A stretch of 64,000 nucleotides of DNA from Burkholderia sp. NRF60-BP8 (GCF_001522585.2 NZ_CP013374.1:124001-188000), one strand, 5' to 3'. Shown: positions 1 to 8,629, counted from the stretch's first letter. Notes: a model not told the origin generated them from the sequence alone. Translations and numbers: made by a program.

Positions 1-55
1 GGCGAGCGACCCTGCGGCGAAGAAGACCGCCGTGCGCCGCAAGCACGCGGCGTGA
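1..55 (+). CDS. C-terminal tail of upstream gene, probably Ku
   Basis: The reading frame opens before the window and ends with TGA at 53-55. The visible 17 residues are lysine/arginine/alanine-rich (…PAAKKTAVRRKHAA). Bacterial Ku proteins often end in a basic, low-complexity tail, and Ku is usually next to ligD, which starts 45 bases downstream. The assignment to Ku rests on this context and composition only; no folded domain is visible. Confidence 0.45.
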   Translation, partial: ASDPAAKKTAVRRKHAA

Positions 56-100
56 TGCCGATGTCGCCGATTCCGATTCCGACTCCGACGAGGTGACGCG

Positions 101-2818
101 ATGGCCGGCAAGCTCGATCCGTATCGCCGCAAGCGCCATTTCGGCGCGACGCCCGAGCCCGAAGGGGCGCACGGAAAACGTCGCGCGCAAGCGCGGACGA
201 AAGCGGACACGAAGCCTGCCGCGCGCGCACGCCATCCGCTGCGCTTCGTGATCCAGGAGCACCACGCGCGACGGCTGCACTACGACTTCCGGCTCGAACT
301 CGACGGCACGCTGAAGTCGTGGGCCGTGCCGAAGGGGCCGAGCTTCGATCCGCGGGTGAAGCGGCTCGCCGTGCACGTCGAGGACCATCCGCTCGAATAC
401 GCGTCGTTCGAAGGCGAGATTCCGGCCGGGCATTACGGTGCGGGGTCGGTCGTCGTCTGGGACGAAGGCACGTGGACGCCCGATGGCGGCATCGCGCACG
501 CGCGCGAAGGCTATCGGGCCGGCAAGCTGACGTTCCGGCTGGACGGCCGCAAGCTGCACGGCGGCTGGGCGCTCGTGCGCAGCGGCCGGCAGGAAGGGCG
601 CCAGGAGCAGTGGCTGCTGATCAAGGAGCGCGACGACGAAGCACGCGGCGCGGATGAATTCGACGTCGTCGGCGAGCGGCCGGGAAGCGTGCGCGACGGT
701 GCGTCCAACGGCGCGGCGCGGCCCCGCGGATCGACCGGCGCGGACGGCGCCGCACGCGACGCGCGACCCGACAGCCGGCGCCCTGCCGAACCGTCGCAAG
801 TCGAAGGCGCGGTGCGTGCGCCGCTGCCCGAGCGCGTCGCGCCGCAGCTCGCGACGCTCGTCGACGCCCCGCCGAACCAGGCCGGTTGGGGTTACGAACT
901 GAAGTTCGACGGCTATCGGATCCTGGCGCGTGTCGCAGGGAAGGGCGCGCGCCGGCGCGTCACGTTGATGACGCGCGAAGGCAGGGACTGGACCGCGAAG
1001 CTGCGCGCGCAGCGCGACGCGCTCGCGGCGCTCGACGTCGACGACGCATGGCTCGACGGCGAGGCCGTCGTGCTCGGCGAAAACGGCCTGCCCGATTTCC
1101 AGGCGTTGCAGAACGCGTTCGGCACCGGACGGGCCGACGCGATCGTTTTCTTCGTGTTCGATCTGCCTTATCTCGACGGATACGACCTGCGCGACGCGCC
1201 GCTCACGGCCCGTCGCGCGCTGCTCGAACCGCTGCTCGCGAACAGCGATCCGGCGCGCGTGCGTTTTTCGCCCGATCTCGGCGAGGACGTCGCGTCGTTG
1301 ATCGCGAGTGCCTGCGACACCGGCCTCGAAGGGCTGATCGGCAAGCGTGCGGACTCGCGCTATCGCGCCGGCCGTTCGCCCGCGTGGATCAAGCTCAAAT
1401 GCCGGCGCCGGCAGGAGTTCGTGATCGGCGGCTTCACGGAGCCGTCGGGCAGCCGGCACGGCTTCGGCGCGCTGCTGCTCGGTGTGCACGAACCGGCGCC
1501 GGCCGGCAAACGGCCGCGCGGGGCCGGGCCGCTGCGCTACGTCGGCCGCGTCGGCACCGGCTTCGACGCACGGATGCTCGATCGTCTCGCCGCGATCCTG
1601 CGCCGGCACGAACGCGACACGATGCCGTTCGATGCGCCGCCGCGCGAACGCACGCGCACGCGCGTGCACTGGGTCGAGCCGGTCCTCGTCGCCGAATGCG
1701 AATTCGCCGAATGGACCGGCGACGGCATCGTGCGGCAGGCCGCGTTCATCGCGTTGCGCGAGGACAAGCCGGCGGAACAGATCGTCCGCGAGAGGCCGAA
1801 ACACATGGAAACGGAGGGGGCGATGGATCAGCGTTCGACCACGCAGGACAAGCCGCGGCGGCCGTCGCGCAACGATCGTCACGCGAGCGCGGGCAATGCG
1901 CGCGGCGCGCGGGCCGATGCCGACGCCGACACGCTCGGCCGCGTGCGCATCACGCATCCCGAGCGCGTGCTCGACCCGCAAAGCGGCACGCGCAAGATCG
2001 ACCTCGCGCGGTACTGGCAATGGGTCGCGCCGTGGCTGCTGCCCGACCTGAAAGGCCGCCCCGTCTCGCTCGTCCGCGCACCGGGCGACATCGCCGGCGA
2101 GCTGTTCTTTCAGAAGCACGCGGAGCGCCGCGAGATCCCGTTCGTCACGCAGCACGAAGGGCTCGACCCGGGCCACGGGCCGCTGCTGTCGATCGACGGC
2201 GTCGATGCGCTGCTCGGCGCGGCGCAGATGGGCACGGTCGAACTGCACACGTGGAACGCGCACGCGTCGAACATCGAGCGGCCCGACCGCATCGTGTTCG
2301 ATCTCGATCCCGACCCGGCGTTGCCGTGGCGCACGATGATCGACGCCGCGCAACTCGTGCGCGGGCTGCTCGACGAGCTCGGGCTCGTGTCGTTCTGCAA
2401 GACCAGCGGCGGCAAGGGGCTGCACGTCGTCGTGCCGCTCACGCGGCATGCGGGCTGGGACGACGTGAAGGACTTTTCGCGCGCGGTCGCGCAGCACGTC
2501 GCCGGCACGCTGCCCGACCGTTTCACCGCGACGATGGGGCCGCGCCACCGGCGCGGCAAGATCTTCATCGACTACCTGCGCAACGGGCGCGGCGCGAGCA
2601 CGATCGCCGCGTATTCGGTGCGCGCGCGCCCCGGCATGGGCGTGTCGGTGCCGCTCGACTGGGACGAGGTGCCCGACACGACGGGCGGCGCGCAATGGAC
2701 GATCGACACGCTGCAAGAACGTCTGGACACGTTGAAGCGCGATCCGTGGGACGGTTACGCGAAGGCGCGCCAGCGCATCACCGCCGCGATGCGGGCACGG
2801 CTCGGCGCCGACGCATGA
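101..2818 (+). CDS. ligD: ATP-dependent DNA ligase LigD (phosphoesterase-ligase-polymerase)
   Basis: This 905-residue protein is the multifunctional enzyme of bacterial non-homologous end joining. An N-terminal 3'-phosphoesterase domain (about 45-175) carries the HHARRLHYDFRLE motif with His54/His55. The ATP-dependent ligase domain (about 245-545) has the adenylated-lysine motif ELKFDGYR at Lys268. After a low-complexity linker (about 575-610) comes the C-terminal primase/polymerase domain (about 625-890) with the metal-binding FDLDPDP motif near 735. The PE-Lig-Pol order is that of Pseudomonas LigD, not the Pol-PE-Lig order of mycobacteria. The ATG at 101 follows a GAGGTGA ribosome site. It probably works with the Ku protein inferred to end just upstream. 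All three catalytic modules look intact. Confidence 0.96.
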   Translation: MAGKLDPYRRKRHFGATPEPEGAHGKRRAQARTKADTKPAARARHPLRFVIQEHHARRLHYDFRLELDGTLKSWAVPKGPSFDPRVKRLAVHVEDHPLEYASFEGEIPAGHYGAGSVVVWDEGTWTPDGGIAHAREGYRAGKLTFRLDGRKLHGGWALVRSGRQEGRQEQWLLIKERDDEARGADEFDVVGERPGSVRDGASNGAARPRGSTGADGAARDARPDSRRPAEPSQVEGAVRAPLPERVAPQLATLVDAPPNQAGWGYELKFDGYRILARVAGKGARRRVTLMTREGRDWTAKLRAQRDALAALDVDDAWLDGEAVVLGENGLPDFQALQNAFGTGRADAIVFFVFDLPYLDGYDLRDAPLTARRALLEPLLANSDPARVRFSPDLGEDVASLIASACDTGLEGLIGKRADSRYRAGRSPAWIKLKCRRRQEFVIGGFTEPSGSRHGFGALLLGVHEPAPAGKRPRGAGPLRYVGRVGTGFDARMLDRLAAILRRHERDTMPFDAPPRERTRTRVHWVEPVLVAECEFAEWTGDGIVRQAAFIALREDKPAEQIVRERPKHMETEGAMDQRSTTQDKPRRPSRNDRHASAGNARGARADADADTLGRVRITHPERVLDPQSGTRKIDLARYWQWVAPWLLPDLKGRPVSLVRAPGDIAGELFFQKHAERREIPFVTQHEGLDPGHGPLLSIDGVDALLGAAQMGTVELHTWNAHASNIERPDRIVFDLDPDPALPWRTMIDAAQLVRGLLDELGLVSFCKTSGGKGLHVVVPLTRHAGWDDVKDFSRAVAQHVAGTLPDRFTATMGPRHRRGKIFIDYLRNGRGASTIAAYSVRARPGMGVSVPLDWDEVPDTTGGAQWTIDTLQERLDTLKRDPWDGYAKARQRITAAMRARLGADA

Positions 2819-2825
2819 CCGGCCG

Positions 2826-4145
2826 TCAGCGCCGATGCTGCAGCCGGTAATACCAGTTCATCAGCGGCGTCGCGGAAATCCCGTGCGCGACCACCGACGC
2901 GGACACGACCGCCAGCACCGGCGCCGCGAGCGGGCGCACGACGTCGGACGGTCCATGCTCGAGCGCGAACAGCAGGTAGTAGAACGAACCGATCCCGCGA
3001 ATGCCGAACCATGCCATCAGCCGCCGCTGCGCATGGGTCGCACGCGAGCCGGCAAGCGTGACCAGCACCGCGAGCGGGCGCACCGCGACGAACAGCACGG
3101 CGGCCAGCGCGGCCGCGCCCCACGTGATCAGCGGGCCGGGCAGCGTCGCGAGCACGCTGCCGATCATCGTCATCACGATCGCTTCGGCGATCCGTTCGAG
3201 CTCGATCGTGAAGCCGAGCACCGATTCGGCCATGAATGCATGCGCTTTCTCCGGATGCTTTTCGGTGGCGACGACGTCTTCCGAATCGATCTGGCCGATC
3301 ACTTCGCGCGGCGGGCGGTCGCCGCTCGCGCGATGCTCGACGCGCCGCATCGCGACGCCGGCGGCGAACGTCGCGATGAAGCCGAACGTATGCGCGAGCT
3401 GCGCGGCGCCGAACGACAGCACGATCAGCGCCAGCGCGAAGAAGCCTTCGAGGCCGAGCGCCTGCGCGTGGCGCGTGCGCAGCCAGCCGATCGTCTTCGT
3501 CGTGACCCAGCCGAGCCCGCCGCCGATCGCGGCCGCGCCCGCGATGCCCCACAGCGCGACGAGCGCGAACGTGCCCGACAGCGGCGGGATGCCGTGCGTC
3601 GCGCCGGGTGCGCCGCACAGCGCGAGCCCCGCGAGCGCGAACGGCAGCGCGATGCCGTCGTTCATCCCGCCTTCGCCGGACAACGCGAAGCGCACCAGGT
3701 CGCGGTCGCCCGGATCGTGCACCTGCACGTCGTGCGCGAGCACCGGATCGGTCGGCGCGAGGATCGCCGCGAGCAGCAGCGCCGGGCCCCAGCCGAGGCC
3801 CAGCGCGAGCACCGCGCACGCCGCGAGCAGCGGCACGGTGACGATCATCGCGAACAGCCCGAGCCGGCACGGCACGAGCCACAGCTTGTCGGACAGCGGC
3901 ACGCGCAACCGCAGCCCGATCGCGAACAGCGACACGAGCAGCGCGACTTCGACGATCTCGCGCAGCAGGCGGCCGTCGCGTTCGAGGTCGAGGTGCAAGA
4001 GGCCGGCGCCGGCCGGGCCGAGCCCGATGCCGAGCACCAGGTAAATCATGGCCGAGCTGCATGGAAGGTGGCGCAGCGTGGACGTCACCACGCCCATGCC
4101 CAACAGCACCGCGCCGATGATCAGGTACCAGAGGGTTTCGTGCAT
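2826..4145 (-). CDS. CPA1-type cation/proton antiporter
   Basis: A 439-residue inner-membrane protein with about 12 hydrophobic segments and no signal peptide beyond the first helix (LIIGAVLLGMGVV). It carries the conserved Asp pair region TDPVLAHD and a following GEGGMNDGIALPFAL stretch, which match the ion-binding core of Na+/H+ or K+/H+ exchangers of the sodium/hydrogen-exchanger family. The likely role is pH or cation homeostasis; which cation it carries cannot be told. It converges with ligD (stop codons 7 bases apart) and follows the DUF3175 gene on the same strand with a 42-base gap. There is no cytoplasmic RCK/TrkA-C domain. Confidence 0.88.
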   Translation of the reverse strand: MHETLWYLIIGAVLLGMGVVTSTLRHLPCSSAMIYLVLGIGLGPAGAGLLHLDLERDGRLLREIVEVALLVSLFAIGLRLRVPLSDKLWLVPCRLGLFAMIVTVPLLAACAVLALGLGWGPALLLAAILAPTDPVLAHDVQVHDPGDRDLVRFALSGEGGMNDGIALPFALAGLALCGAPGATHGIPPLSGTFALVALWGIAGAAAIGGGLGWVTTKTIGWLRTRHAQALGLEGFFALALIVLSFGAAQLAHTFGFIATFAAGVAMRRVEHRASGDRPPREVIGQIDSEDVVATEKHPEKAHAFMAESVLGFTIELERIAEAIVMTMIGSVLATLPGPLITWGAAALAAVLFVAVRPLAVLVTLAGSRATHAQRRLMAWFGIRGIGSFYYLLFALEHGPSDVVRPLAAPVLAVVSASVVAHGISATPLMNWYYRLQHRR

Positions 4146-4187
4146 GCGTGCGATCGCGGCAATTCGGATTGGATTGCGCGCCGATCG

Positions 4188-4544
4188 TCAGGGCTTGCGG
4201 CCGAACGCCTCGCGCAATTTTTTCTTGGCGCGTTCGAGCGTCGTGCGGCGCGTTTTGGGCAGGTTGCGACCCGCGCGGTTCACGTAGAAATTCAGCATCG
4301 ACATCGCCGACTGGAACGGCGATGCCTTGCGGCGGCGGCTGTGTTCGGCCGAGCGCTTCAGCGACGCGGCGATCGCGGCGGGATCGTCGGATTTGAAGAT
4401 GTCGGGCTCGAGGTCGAGCGCATCGCTTTTTTGCATGACTTCGCCGGACCAGCGCTTGCGGTGGGCCGGATCGGCGCTTCGCGCGCGGCCCGGGCGGCGC
4501 GTGTGGCGCTTGCCGTGCGAGTGGGAAGCAGAAGCGGAAGGCAT
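4188..4544 (-). CDS. DUF3175 family small basic protein
   Basis: A 118-residue, very basic protein with an N-terminal Ser/His/Lys/Arg-rich segment. The conserved portion contains KRWSGEVMQKSDALDLE and, further on, AIAASLKRSAEHSRRRK and MSMLNFYVNRAGRNL, which I recognise as the DUF3175 family. A longer reading frame reaches 4640, but family similarity starts near KRWS. The ATG at 4544 has a GGAG about ten bases upstream, so this start is preferred. Function is unknown; the charge suggests nucleic-acid binding, which is inference. It is divergent from the Gly-rich protein gene at 4705. Confidence 0.75.
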   Translation of the reverse strand: MPSASASHSHGKRHTRRPGRARSADPAHRKRWSGEVMQKSDALDLEPDIFKSDDPAAIAASLKRSAEHSRRRKASPFQSAMSMLNFYVNRAGRNLPKTRRTTLERAKKKLREAFGRKP

Positions 4545-4704
4545 AAGGCAGGGGCTCCGTATGGGATTGCGAGACAGGCGGACGGAAGGAGGCGACGCAA
4601 ACCGCGTGCCGCGTCGCGCAGGTCGTCCGCGCTCCGGCATGGCCCTTGCTGAAAGATCGGAGCAGGAATCTCCATCACGCGATCATCCATAGGGAGAAAA
4701 CGCC

Positions 4705-5172
4705 ATGAAGTCAGCATTCGAATCGAAGTTCGTCGCGCGGCACGTGCTGGCCTGCGCGGCCGTCGCGATCGTCGCGGCCGCGCCGGCCGCGTGGGCGCAG
4801 AACTCGCAGCGCTCGGACGAGGGCACCGGCGCGCCGAATCCGTCGATGGACATGTCGACGCCGAGCGCCAACGGCAATACGGCCGCCCCGCCGCCGCCCG
4901 CGGGCACGCAACGGCACGGCTCGAAGCACGGGATGCGCTCGCACGGCTCATCGGCCCGTCACACGAAGCCGGGCGGCGGCCCGAACGGCGCGGGCGAGGG
5001 CGGCAGCGGCGCCACGGGCGGCGGTGTCGGTGGCGGCTCGGGTGGGGCCGGCGGTGCGGGCGGCTCCGGCGGGACGGGTGCCGGCGGTATGGGTACCGGC
5101 GGCGGCGGTTCGGCGGGCTCGACGGGCTCGGGCGGAGGCGGGGCCGCCGGCGGCGGGTCCAGCGGTTATTGA
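4705..5172 (+). CDS. secreted glycine-rich protein
   Basis: A 155-residue protein with a clear Sec signal peptide (basic start, hydrophobic core to about residue 30, cleavage after AWA before QNSQRS). The mature part has a short Pro/His/Ser region and then, from about residue 90, an almost pure Gly/Ser/Ala/Thr tail ending SSGY. No catalytic motif is visible. Such proteins are expected to be disordered and periplasmic or surface-associated. The start at 4705 follows a good GGGAGAA ribosome site. The next gene follows after an 85-base gap containing a perfect hairpin. I do not recognise a named family. Confidence 0.7.
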   Translation: MKSAFESKFVARHVLACAAVAIVAAAPAAWAQNSQRSDEGTGAPNPSMDMSTPSANGNTAAPPPPAGTQRHGSKHGMRSHGSSARHTKPGGGPNGAGEGGSGATGGGVGGGSGGAGGAGGSGGTGAGGMGTGGGGSAGSTGSGGGGAAGGGSSGY

Positions 5173-5178
5173 CGGTGT

Positions 5179-5199
5179 CGTGCCGGCGCGGCCGGCACG
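5179..5199. terminator. GC hairpin after Gly-rich protein gene
   Basis: Perfect 9-bp stem CGTGCCGGC / GCCGGCACG with a 3-base loop, seven bases after the stop codon of the Gly-rich gene. No T-run follows, so it may be a weak or Rho-assisted terminator, or an mRNA-stabilising hairpin. Confidence 0.4.
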
Positions 5200-5257
5200 G
5201 CGCGATGGCGGCGTGGTTTCCCCGGACGGGCGCGCCGCCACCACGCAGGAGGACATC

Positions 5258-5623
5258 ATGCAATCGAATTCCCGGATTTCCCTGGAGCACGACGGGCTCG
5301 ACGACGATGCAGTCGACACGGACGATCTCGACACGACGGTCCACGTGGACGTCGAGACGGGCAGGGTCATGTTCCATGCGGCGTGGGCGAATGCCGTCGA
5401 GGCGCCGCCGGAGGCGGCCCGACATTCGGTCGTGCTCGCGCTCGAATGCTCGACGATGGAACGCTACGCGGACCTCGACGACGGCGCGCGGATGCGCGTG
5501 CACGCGATGCTGCACGACGCCGTGCAGCAGACGCTCGATCAATTGCCCGATACCGACGAGAACCTGACGCTGACGATCGAGTTGACCGACGCCATGCTCG
5601 ACGCCGCACGCCATCTGCAGTAA
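5258..5623 (+). CDS. small acidic hypothetical protein
   Basis: A 121-residue acidic protein (Asp-rich start, VHVDVETGRVMFHAAW near residue 30). The ATG at 5258 is set by a strong AGGAGG at 5247-5252; a longer frame starts at 5024 but overlaps the Gly-rich gene and has no ribosome site. No catalytic motif, membrane segment or signal peptide is visible. It resembles small Burkholderia proteins of the DUF3022 type, but I am not sure of that match. It lies in a run of small stress-type genes on the plus strand. Confidence 0.65.
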   Translation: MQSNSRISLEHDGLDDDAVDTDDLDTTVHVDVETGRVMFHAAWANAVEAPPEAARHSVVLALECSTMERYADLDDGARMRVHAMLHDAVQQTLDQLPDTDENLTLTIELTDAMLDAARHLQ

Positions 5624-5651
5624 TCGCGCCGGCTCGACGCACGGCGTCGTG

Positions 5652-5679
5652 TTACATCGGGTTGAAATCTTTGCAGCGG
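5652..5679. repeat. 28-bp intergenic element, copy 1
   Basis: Begins TTACAT and continues GTTGAAATCTTTGCAGCGG. It matches copy 2 at 6801-6828 at 24 of 28 positions (the differences are three bases after TTACAT and one in the middle). Both copies lie in the spacer upstream of a plus-strand gene. It could be a shared promoter or a regulator site; the TTGAAA resembles a -35 box but no matching -10 is seen 16-18 bases on. Confidence 0.6.
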
Positions 5680-5866
5680 GGCGGTGTCGTCACAGGGCGA
5701 GCGGCCTCGGTAGAGCGTGTCCCAATCCGATTGCGGGTCGTTCCCCGACTGATGTCGGGACGGGCGCGGGCGCGCAACGGCCGGGCCGCCGGAACGGCGA
5801 TTGCTGCATCACGGCACGGCACGACGTGTGCCGCCCTATCCCTATCCCCCATTCACGGAGGCATTC

Positions 5867-6415
5867 ATGAGCGGCAGGCTGGATCATTGCAAGGTAGCGA
5901 TTCTCGCGGTCGACGGCTTCGAGGAGGCCGAGCTCGTCGAACCGCAGCGCGCGCTCGCGGCCGAAGGCGCGCAGGTGGACGTGATCTCGCAGAAGCGCGG
6001 CGAGATCCAGGGTTTCCGGCACGTCGACAAGGGCGAGCGCGTGAAGGTCGACCGCACGTTCGACGATGCGCGCGAAGGCGACTACGACGCGGTCGTGCTG
6101 CCGGGCGGCGTCGTGAACGGCGACGCGATCCGGATGCTGCCGGCCGCGCGCGAATTCGTGACGGCGGCCGTCGGCGCCGGCAAGCCGGTCGCGGCGATCT
6201 GCCACGGCGGCTGGCTGCTCGTGTCGGCCGGGCTCGTGGAGGGCAAGACGATGACGAGCTGGCCGAGCCTGCAGGACGATATCCGCCACGCGGGCGGCAA
6301 GTGGGTGGACGAGGAGGTCGTGCGCGACGGCAACCTGATCACGAGCCGCAAGCCGGCCGACCTGCCCGCGTTCAACGGCGCGCTCGTCGAGCGCCTCGCG
6401 TCGCGGGGGGCATGA
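5867..6415 (+). CDS. DJ-1/PfpI family cysteine amidotransferase-like protein
   Basis: A 182-residue cytoplasmic protein of the type-1 glutamine amidotransferase-like fold. The nucleophile elbow AAICHGGW places the catalytic Cys at 112, and DGFEEAEL near the N-terminus supplies the conserved Glu of the PfpI/YhbO subfamily. Relatives act as general-stress proteins, reported as proteases, chaperones or deglycases of glycated substrates; the true activity is disputed. The ATG at 5867 has a GGAGG at 5857-5861. It is followed four bases later by a DUF1488 gene, so the two probably share an mRNA. Confidence 0.88.
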   Translation: MSGRLDHCKVAILAVDGFEEAELVEPQRALAAEGAQVDVISQKRGEIQGFRHVDKGERVKVDRTFDDAREGDYDAVVLPGGVVNGDAIRMLPAAREFVTAAVGAGKPVAAICHGGWLLVSAGLVEGKTMTSWPSLQDDIRHAGGKWVDEEVVRDGNLITSRKPADLPAFNGALVERLASRGA

Positions 6416-6419
6416 GCCG

Positions 6420-6749
6420 ATGCCGGCCGATTCCGCCCGCACCGTGACGCTCGCCGACGAACCGCCCACGTTCGACGGTGCGGCGCTGCAGTTGCGCTTC
6501 GTCGTCGACGTCGCCGGCGTGCCGCAGACCTGCGCGATCACCGTCGAGGCGCTGGAAGATCATTTCGGCGCGCAGTCCGCGCTGGAAGCCGACCTGCGCG
6601 ACGCGTTCGAGCGCGGCCGCGCGCGTATCGAAGCCGCGTGCGCGGACGTGCTGGCGAGCGGCGACCACGACGTGGTGCTGCATAGCGGATATTTCCGTGC
6701 GCCGGCCAAGCGCGGGCGGGCCGGGTTGTTTCGCCACGGGCGGTCGTGA
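6420..6749 (+). CDS. DUF1488 family protein
   Basis: A 109-residue soluble protein. The motif CAITVEALEDHFGA followed by a helix with FERGRARIEAACADVL is typical of DUF1488, a small proteobacterial family of unknown function. It starts four bases after the PfpI-like gene stop, with a G-rich ribosome site in that gene's last codons, so translation is probably coupled. Function is unknown; the partner gene suggests a stress setting. Confidence 0.78.
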   Translation: MPADSARTVTLADEPPTFDGAALQLRFVVDVAGVPQTCAITVEALEDHFGAQSALEADLRDAFERGRARIEAACADVLASGDHDVVLHSGYFRAPAKRGRAGLFRHGRS

Positions 6750-6800
6750 CGGGATCGCGTTTGCCGGCGCGTTGCTTCCGCCGCCTTCACTCGCCCGCCC

Positions 6801-6828
6801 TTACATGCCGTTGAAAACTTTGCAGCGG
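6801..6828. repeat. 28-bp intergenic element, copy 2
   Basis: Begins TTACATGCC and continues GTTGAAAACTTTGCAGCGG. It is 24/28 identical to copy 1 at 5652-5679 in the same orientation. It lies 176 bases before the small gene at 7005 and 52 bases after the DUF1488 gene. It appears as an isolated conserved block in otherwise unrelated spacer sequence. Confidence 0.6.
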
Positions 6829-7004
6829 CTCCAACGCGTCGTCCGGTGCCACATCGCGCGGCGCGCGTACTGCACGGACGCCGCTCGCCCGCCGCCGTCT
6901 GGCACGATCCCTGCGTGCTCGTAACGTCGCCGGCGTGCGCTTCGCGCCGGCTGCCGATGCGACGCCGGTGTCGCGTCGCGCGTCGCCGCCAACGGGGAAC
7001 GAGC

Positions 7005-7241
7005 ATGCTGACCGCCCATGAATTTGCCGCGCTGTTCCTGGTGCACCGCGCGCCGGAACAGATCCAGATCGACCGCGACGACGTCGTCGCGCTCGTCGAA
7101 CAAGCGCTGATCGTGCTGCAGCGCGACGACGCATCGGGCGCGCGCCGGCCCGCGTTGACGGCCGACGGACTGTCGGTGCTGCGGTGCGTGCAGCGTCACG
7201 ACGCCGACGAATCCCGAGCGCTCGACGTCGGCGACGCGTGA
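7005..7241 (+). CDS. small hypothetical protein (78 aa)
   Basis: A 78-residue acidic protein beginning MLTAHEFAALFLVHRAPEQ, with a predicted helix through ALVEQALIVLQ. The ATG at 7005 has a GGGGAACGAG ribosome site. No signal peptide, membrane segment or known motif. It ends 22 bases before the convergent PSD-like gene. The N-terminal helix pattern hints at a small helical domain, but I do not recognise a family. Confidence 0.55.
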   Translation: MLTAHEFAALFLVHRAPEQIQIDRDDVVALVEQALIVLQRDDASGARRPALTADGLSVLRCVQRHDADESRALDVGDA

Positions 7242-7263
7242 CGCGCCGCGCCGCGCGCGGCGC

Positions 7264-8514
7264 TCACCGCGCGATCGCGACGGACGCATTGACCTGCACG
7301 ACCGGCGGCTGGCCTTCGAACGGCGGCGCGTGCAGGAAGCGGTCGATCACGCCGGCCTCGAACAGCAGGCAGTAGGTCGAGCCGCCGAACTGGAAATAGC
7401 CGATCTCGTCGCCCTTGTCGACGCGCTGGCCTGGCACCACCTCGATCACGCACGACGACACGTCGCCCATCCCGACGAACACGGCCGCCACGGTGCCGAT
7501 GCCCGGATCGTCGCTCGCGATCGCGACCACCGCGCGCGCGGCGACCGCCGTCATGTAGCCCTGCGAGTCGTTGAGTCCGGCCGGATCCGGGCCTTCCGCT
7601 TCGGCGACCGAGTAATACGTGCCGTCTACCCGATACGCGTGCGTGACGACGCCGCGCACCGGCGCATGCCAGCGATGGTAGTTGTACGCACTGAGATAGG
7701 CCTGGTAGACGTCGCCGCCGACGAAGCGCTCGGCGAGCGACAGCCAGGCGGGCGTGAACAGGTCGCGCAGCGAATACGGCTGCGCCTTGATCCAGAACGT
7801 GTCGCGCAGCTTGACGTTGGTTTCGGTGTGATAGGGCGCGGCTTCGCACGCGCTGACGATCACGTGCGGATCGTCGGGCGCCGCAACGGGCCGCGCGCCG
7901 TCGCGAAAGCGGCGCGTGAAGAAATCGTTCCACGAATCGAAGCCCCAGTGCGGCTGGTCTTCGCGATACTGGAACTGCGACAGTCCCAGACGCTTGCGCG
8001 CGGCGTCGCAGAACCAGCCGTCGGGTGCCGACGTGTCGAGATGCGCGCGCGAATGCGGGCCGCCGAGGAAGTCGCACCAGACGTTCAGCACGCGTTTCAA
8101 CTGCGCATTGACGGCTGCGTCGCGAAACACCGCGTGGCCCGACGGCATGCACATCGGCCAGTCGAAGAACGCGTTCAACGGGCACACGATCAGGCTTTCC
8201 TCGCTGAACGGCGGCGTGTAGGTCATCAGATGGTCGAGCACGGTCATCAGCTCGCCGATCGACGCGTAGCCGAGCCGGTATCCCGCTTCCCGCGCTTCGT
8301 CGATCGCGCGGCTCAGGCTCATGCGCAGCACGGCGTCGTCGTCGAACAGCCGCGCGAGTGCCTGCACGGCCGGCGTGCGCAGCCGGTCGCCGGCATGCGC
8401 GCGCGCTTCGCTCGCGATTTTTTCGCGGAACGCGGCCATGTGCGATTCCTCGGTGGCCATCCATCCGCCGAGGCGGCGGCGTGTGGCGGGCGGCGTGTTG
8501 CGATTCGTCGGCAT
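7264..8514 (-). CDS. phosphatidylserine decarboxylase-like enzyme with PsiD-type architecture
   Basis: A 416-residue protein. The C-terminal half is a phosphatidylserine decarboxylase fold: NYHRWHAPVRG near 300 matches the family YHRWHSPV motif, and FGGSTYCLLFE holds the self-cleavage site Gly378-Ser379 that would generate the pyruvoyl cofactor (bacterial Psd normally has LGST here). The N-terminal ~180 residues form an extra domain, with ARLFDDDAVLRM and FFDWPMCMPSGHAVF, like that of the large PSD-like family that includes fungal tryptophan decarboxylase PsiD (about 440 residues). Substrate is therefore uncertain: amino-acid decarboxylation is at least as likely as phospholipid synthesis. 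The ATG at 8514 is set by a perfect GGAGGTGA; upstream in-frame codons lack a site. Single gene, convergent with the 78-residue gene. Confidence 0.82.
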   Translation of the reverse strand: MPTNRNTPPATRRRLGGWMATEESHMAAFREKIASEARAHAGDRLRTPAVQALARLFDDDAVLRMSLSRAIDEAREAGYRLGYASIGELMTVLDHLMTYTPPFSEESLIVCPLNAFFDWPMCMPSGHAVFRDAAVNAQLKRVLNVWCDFLGGPHSRAHLDTSAPDGWFCDAARKRLGLSQFQYREDQPHWGFDSWNDFFTRRFRDGARPVAAPDDPHVIVSACEAAPYHTETNVKLRDTFWIKAQPYSLRDLFTPAWLSLAERFVGGDVYQAYLSAYNYHRWHAPVRGVVTHAYRVDGTYYSVAEAEGPDPAGLNDSQGYMTAVAARAVVAIASDDPGIGTVAAVFVGMGDVSSCVIEVVPGQRVDKGDEIGYFQFGGSTYCLLFEAGVIDRFLHAPPFEGQPPVVQVNASVAIAR

Positions 8515-8629
8515 CGTCACCTCCGGAACGGTTGCGGTCGAATCGGGATAGCAAGACGCTTGCCCGATGGGCGGCACCGAAATTGCGGCGTTCGGGCGAC
8601 CGGTTCCTTCGATGACTCAGGGAGAAAAA

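Noticed and set aside
2835-4652. 605-codon plus-strand frame across the antiporter and DUF3175 genes
   Set aside because: Composition is Arg/Asp/Glu/Gln noise; the opposite strand shows clear transmembrane and DUF3175 sequence.
5662-5690. TTGAAA of the duplicated element as a sigma-32 or sigma-70 -35 box
   Set aside because: No matching -10 (CCCCAT or TATAAT-like) at the right distance in either copy.
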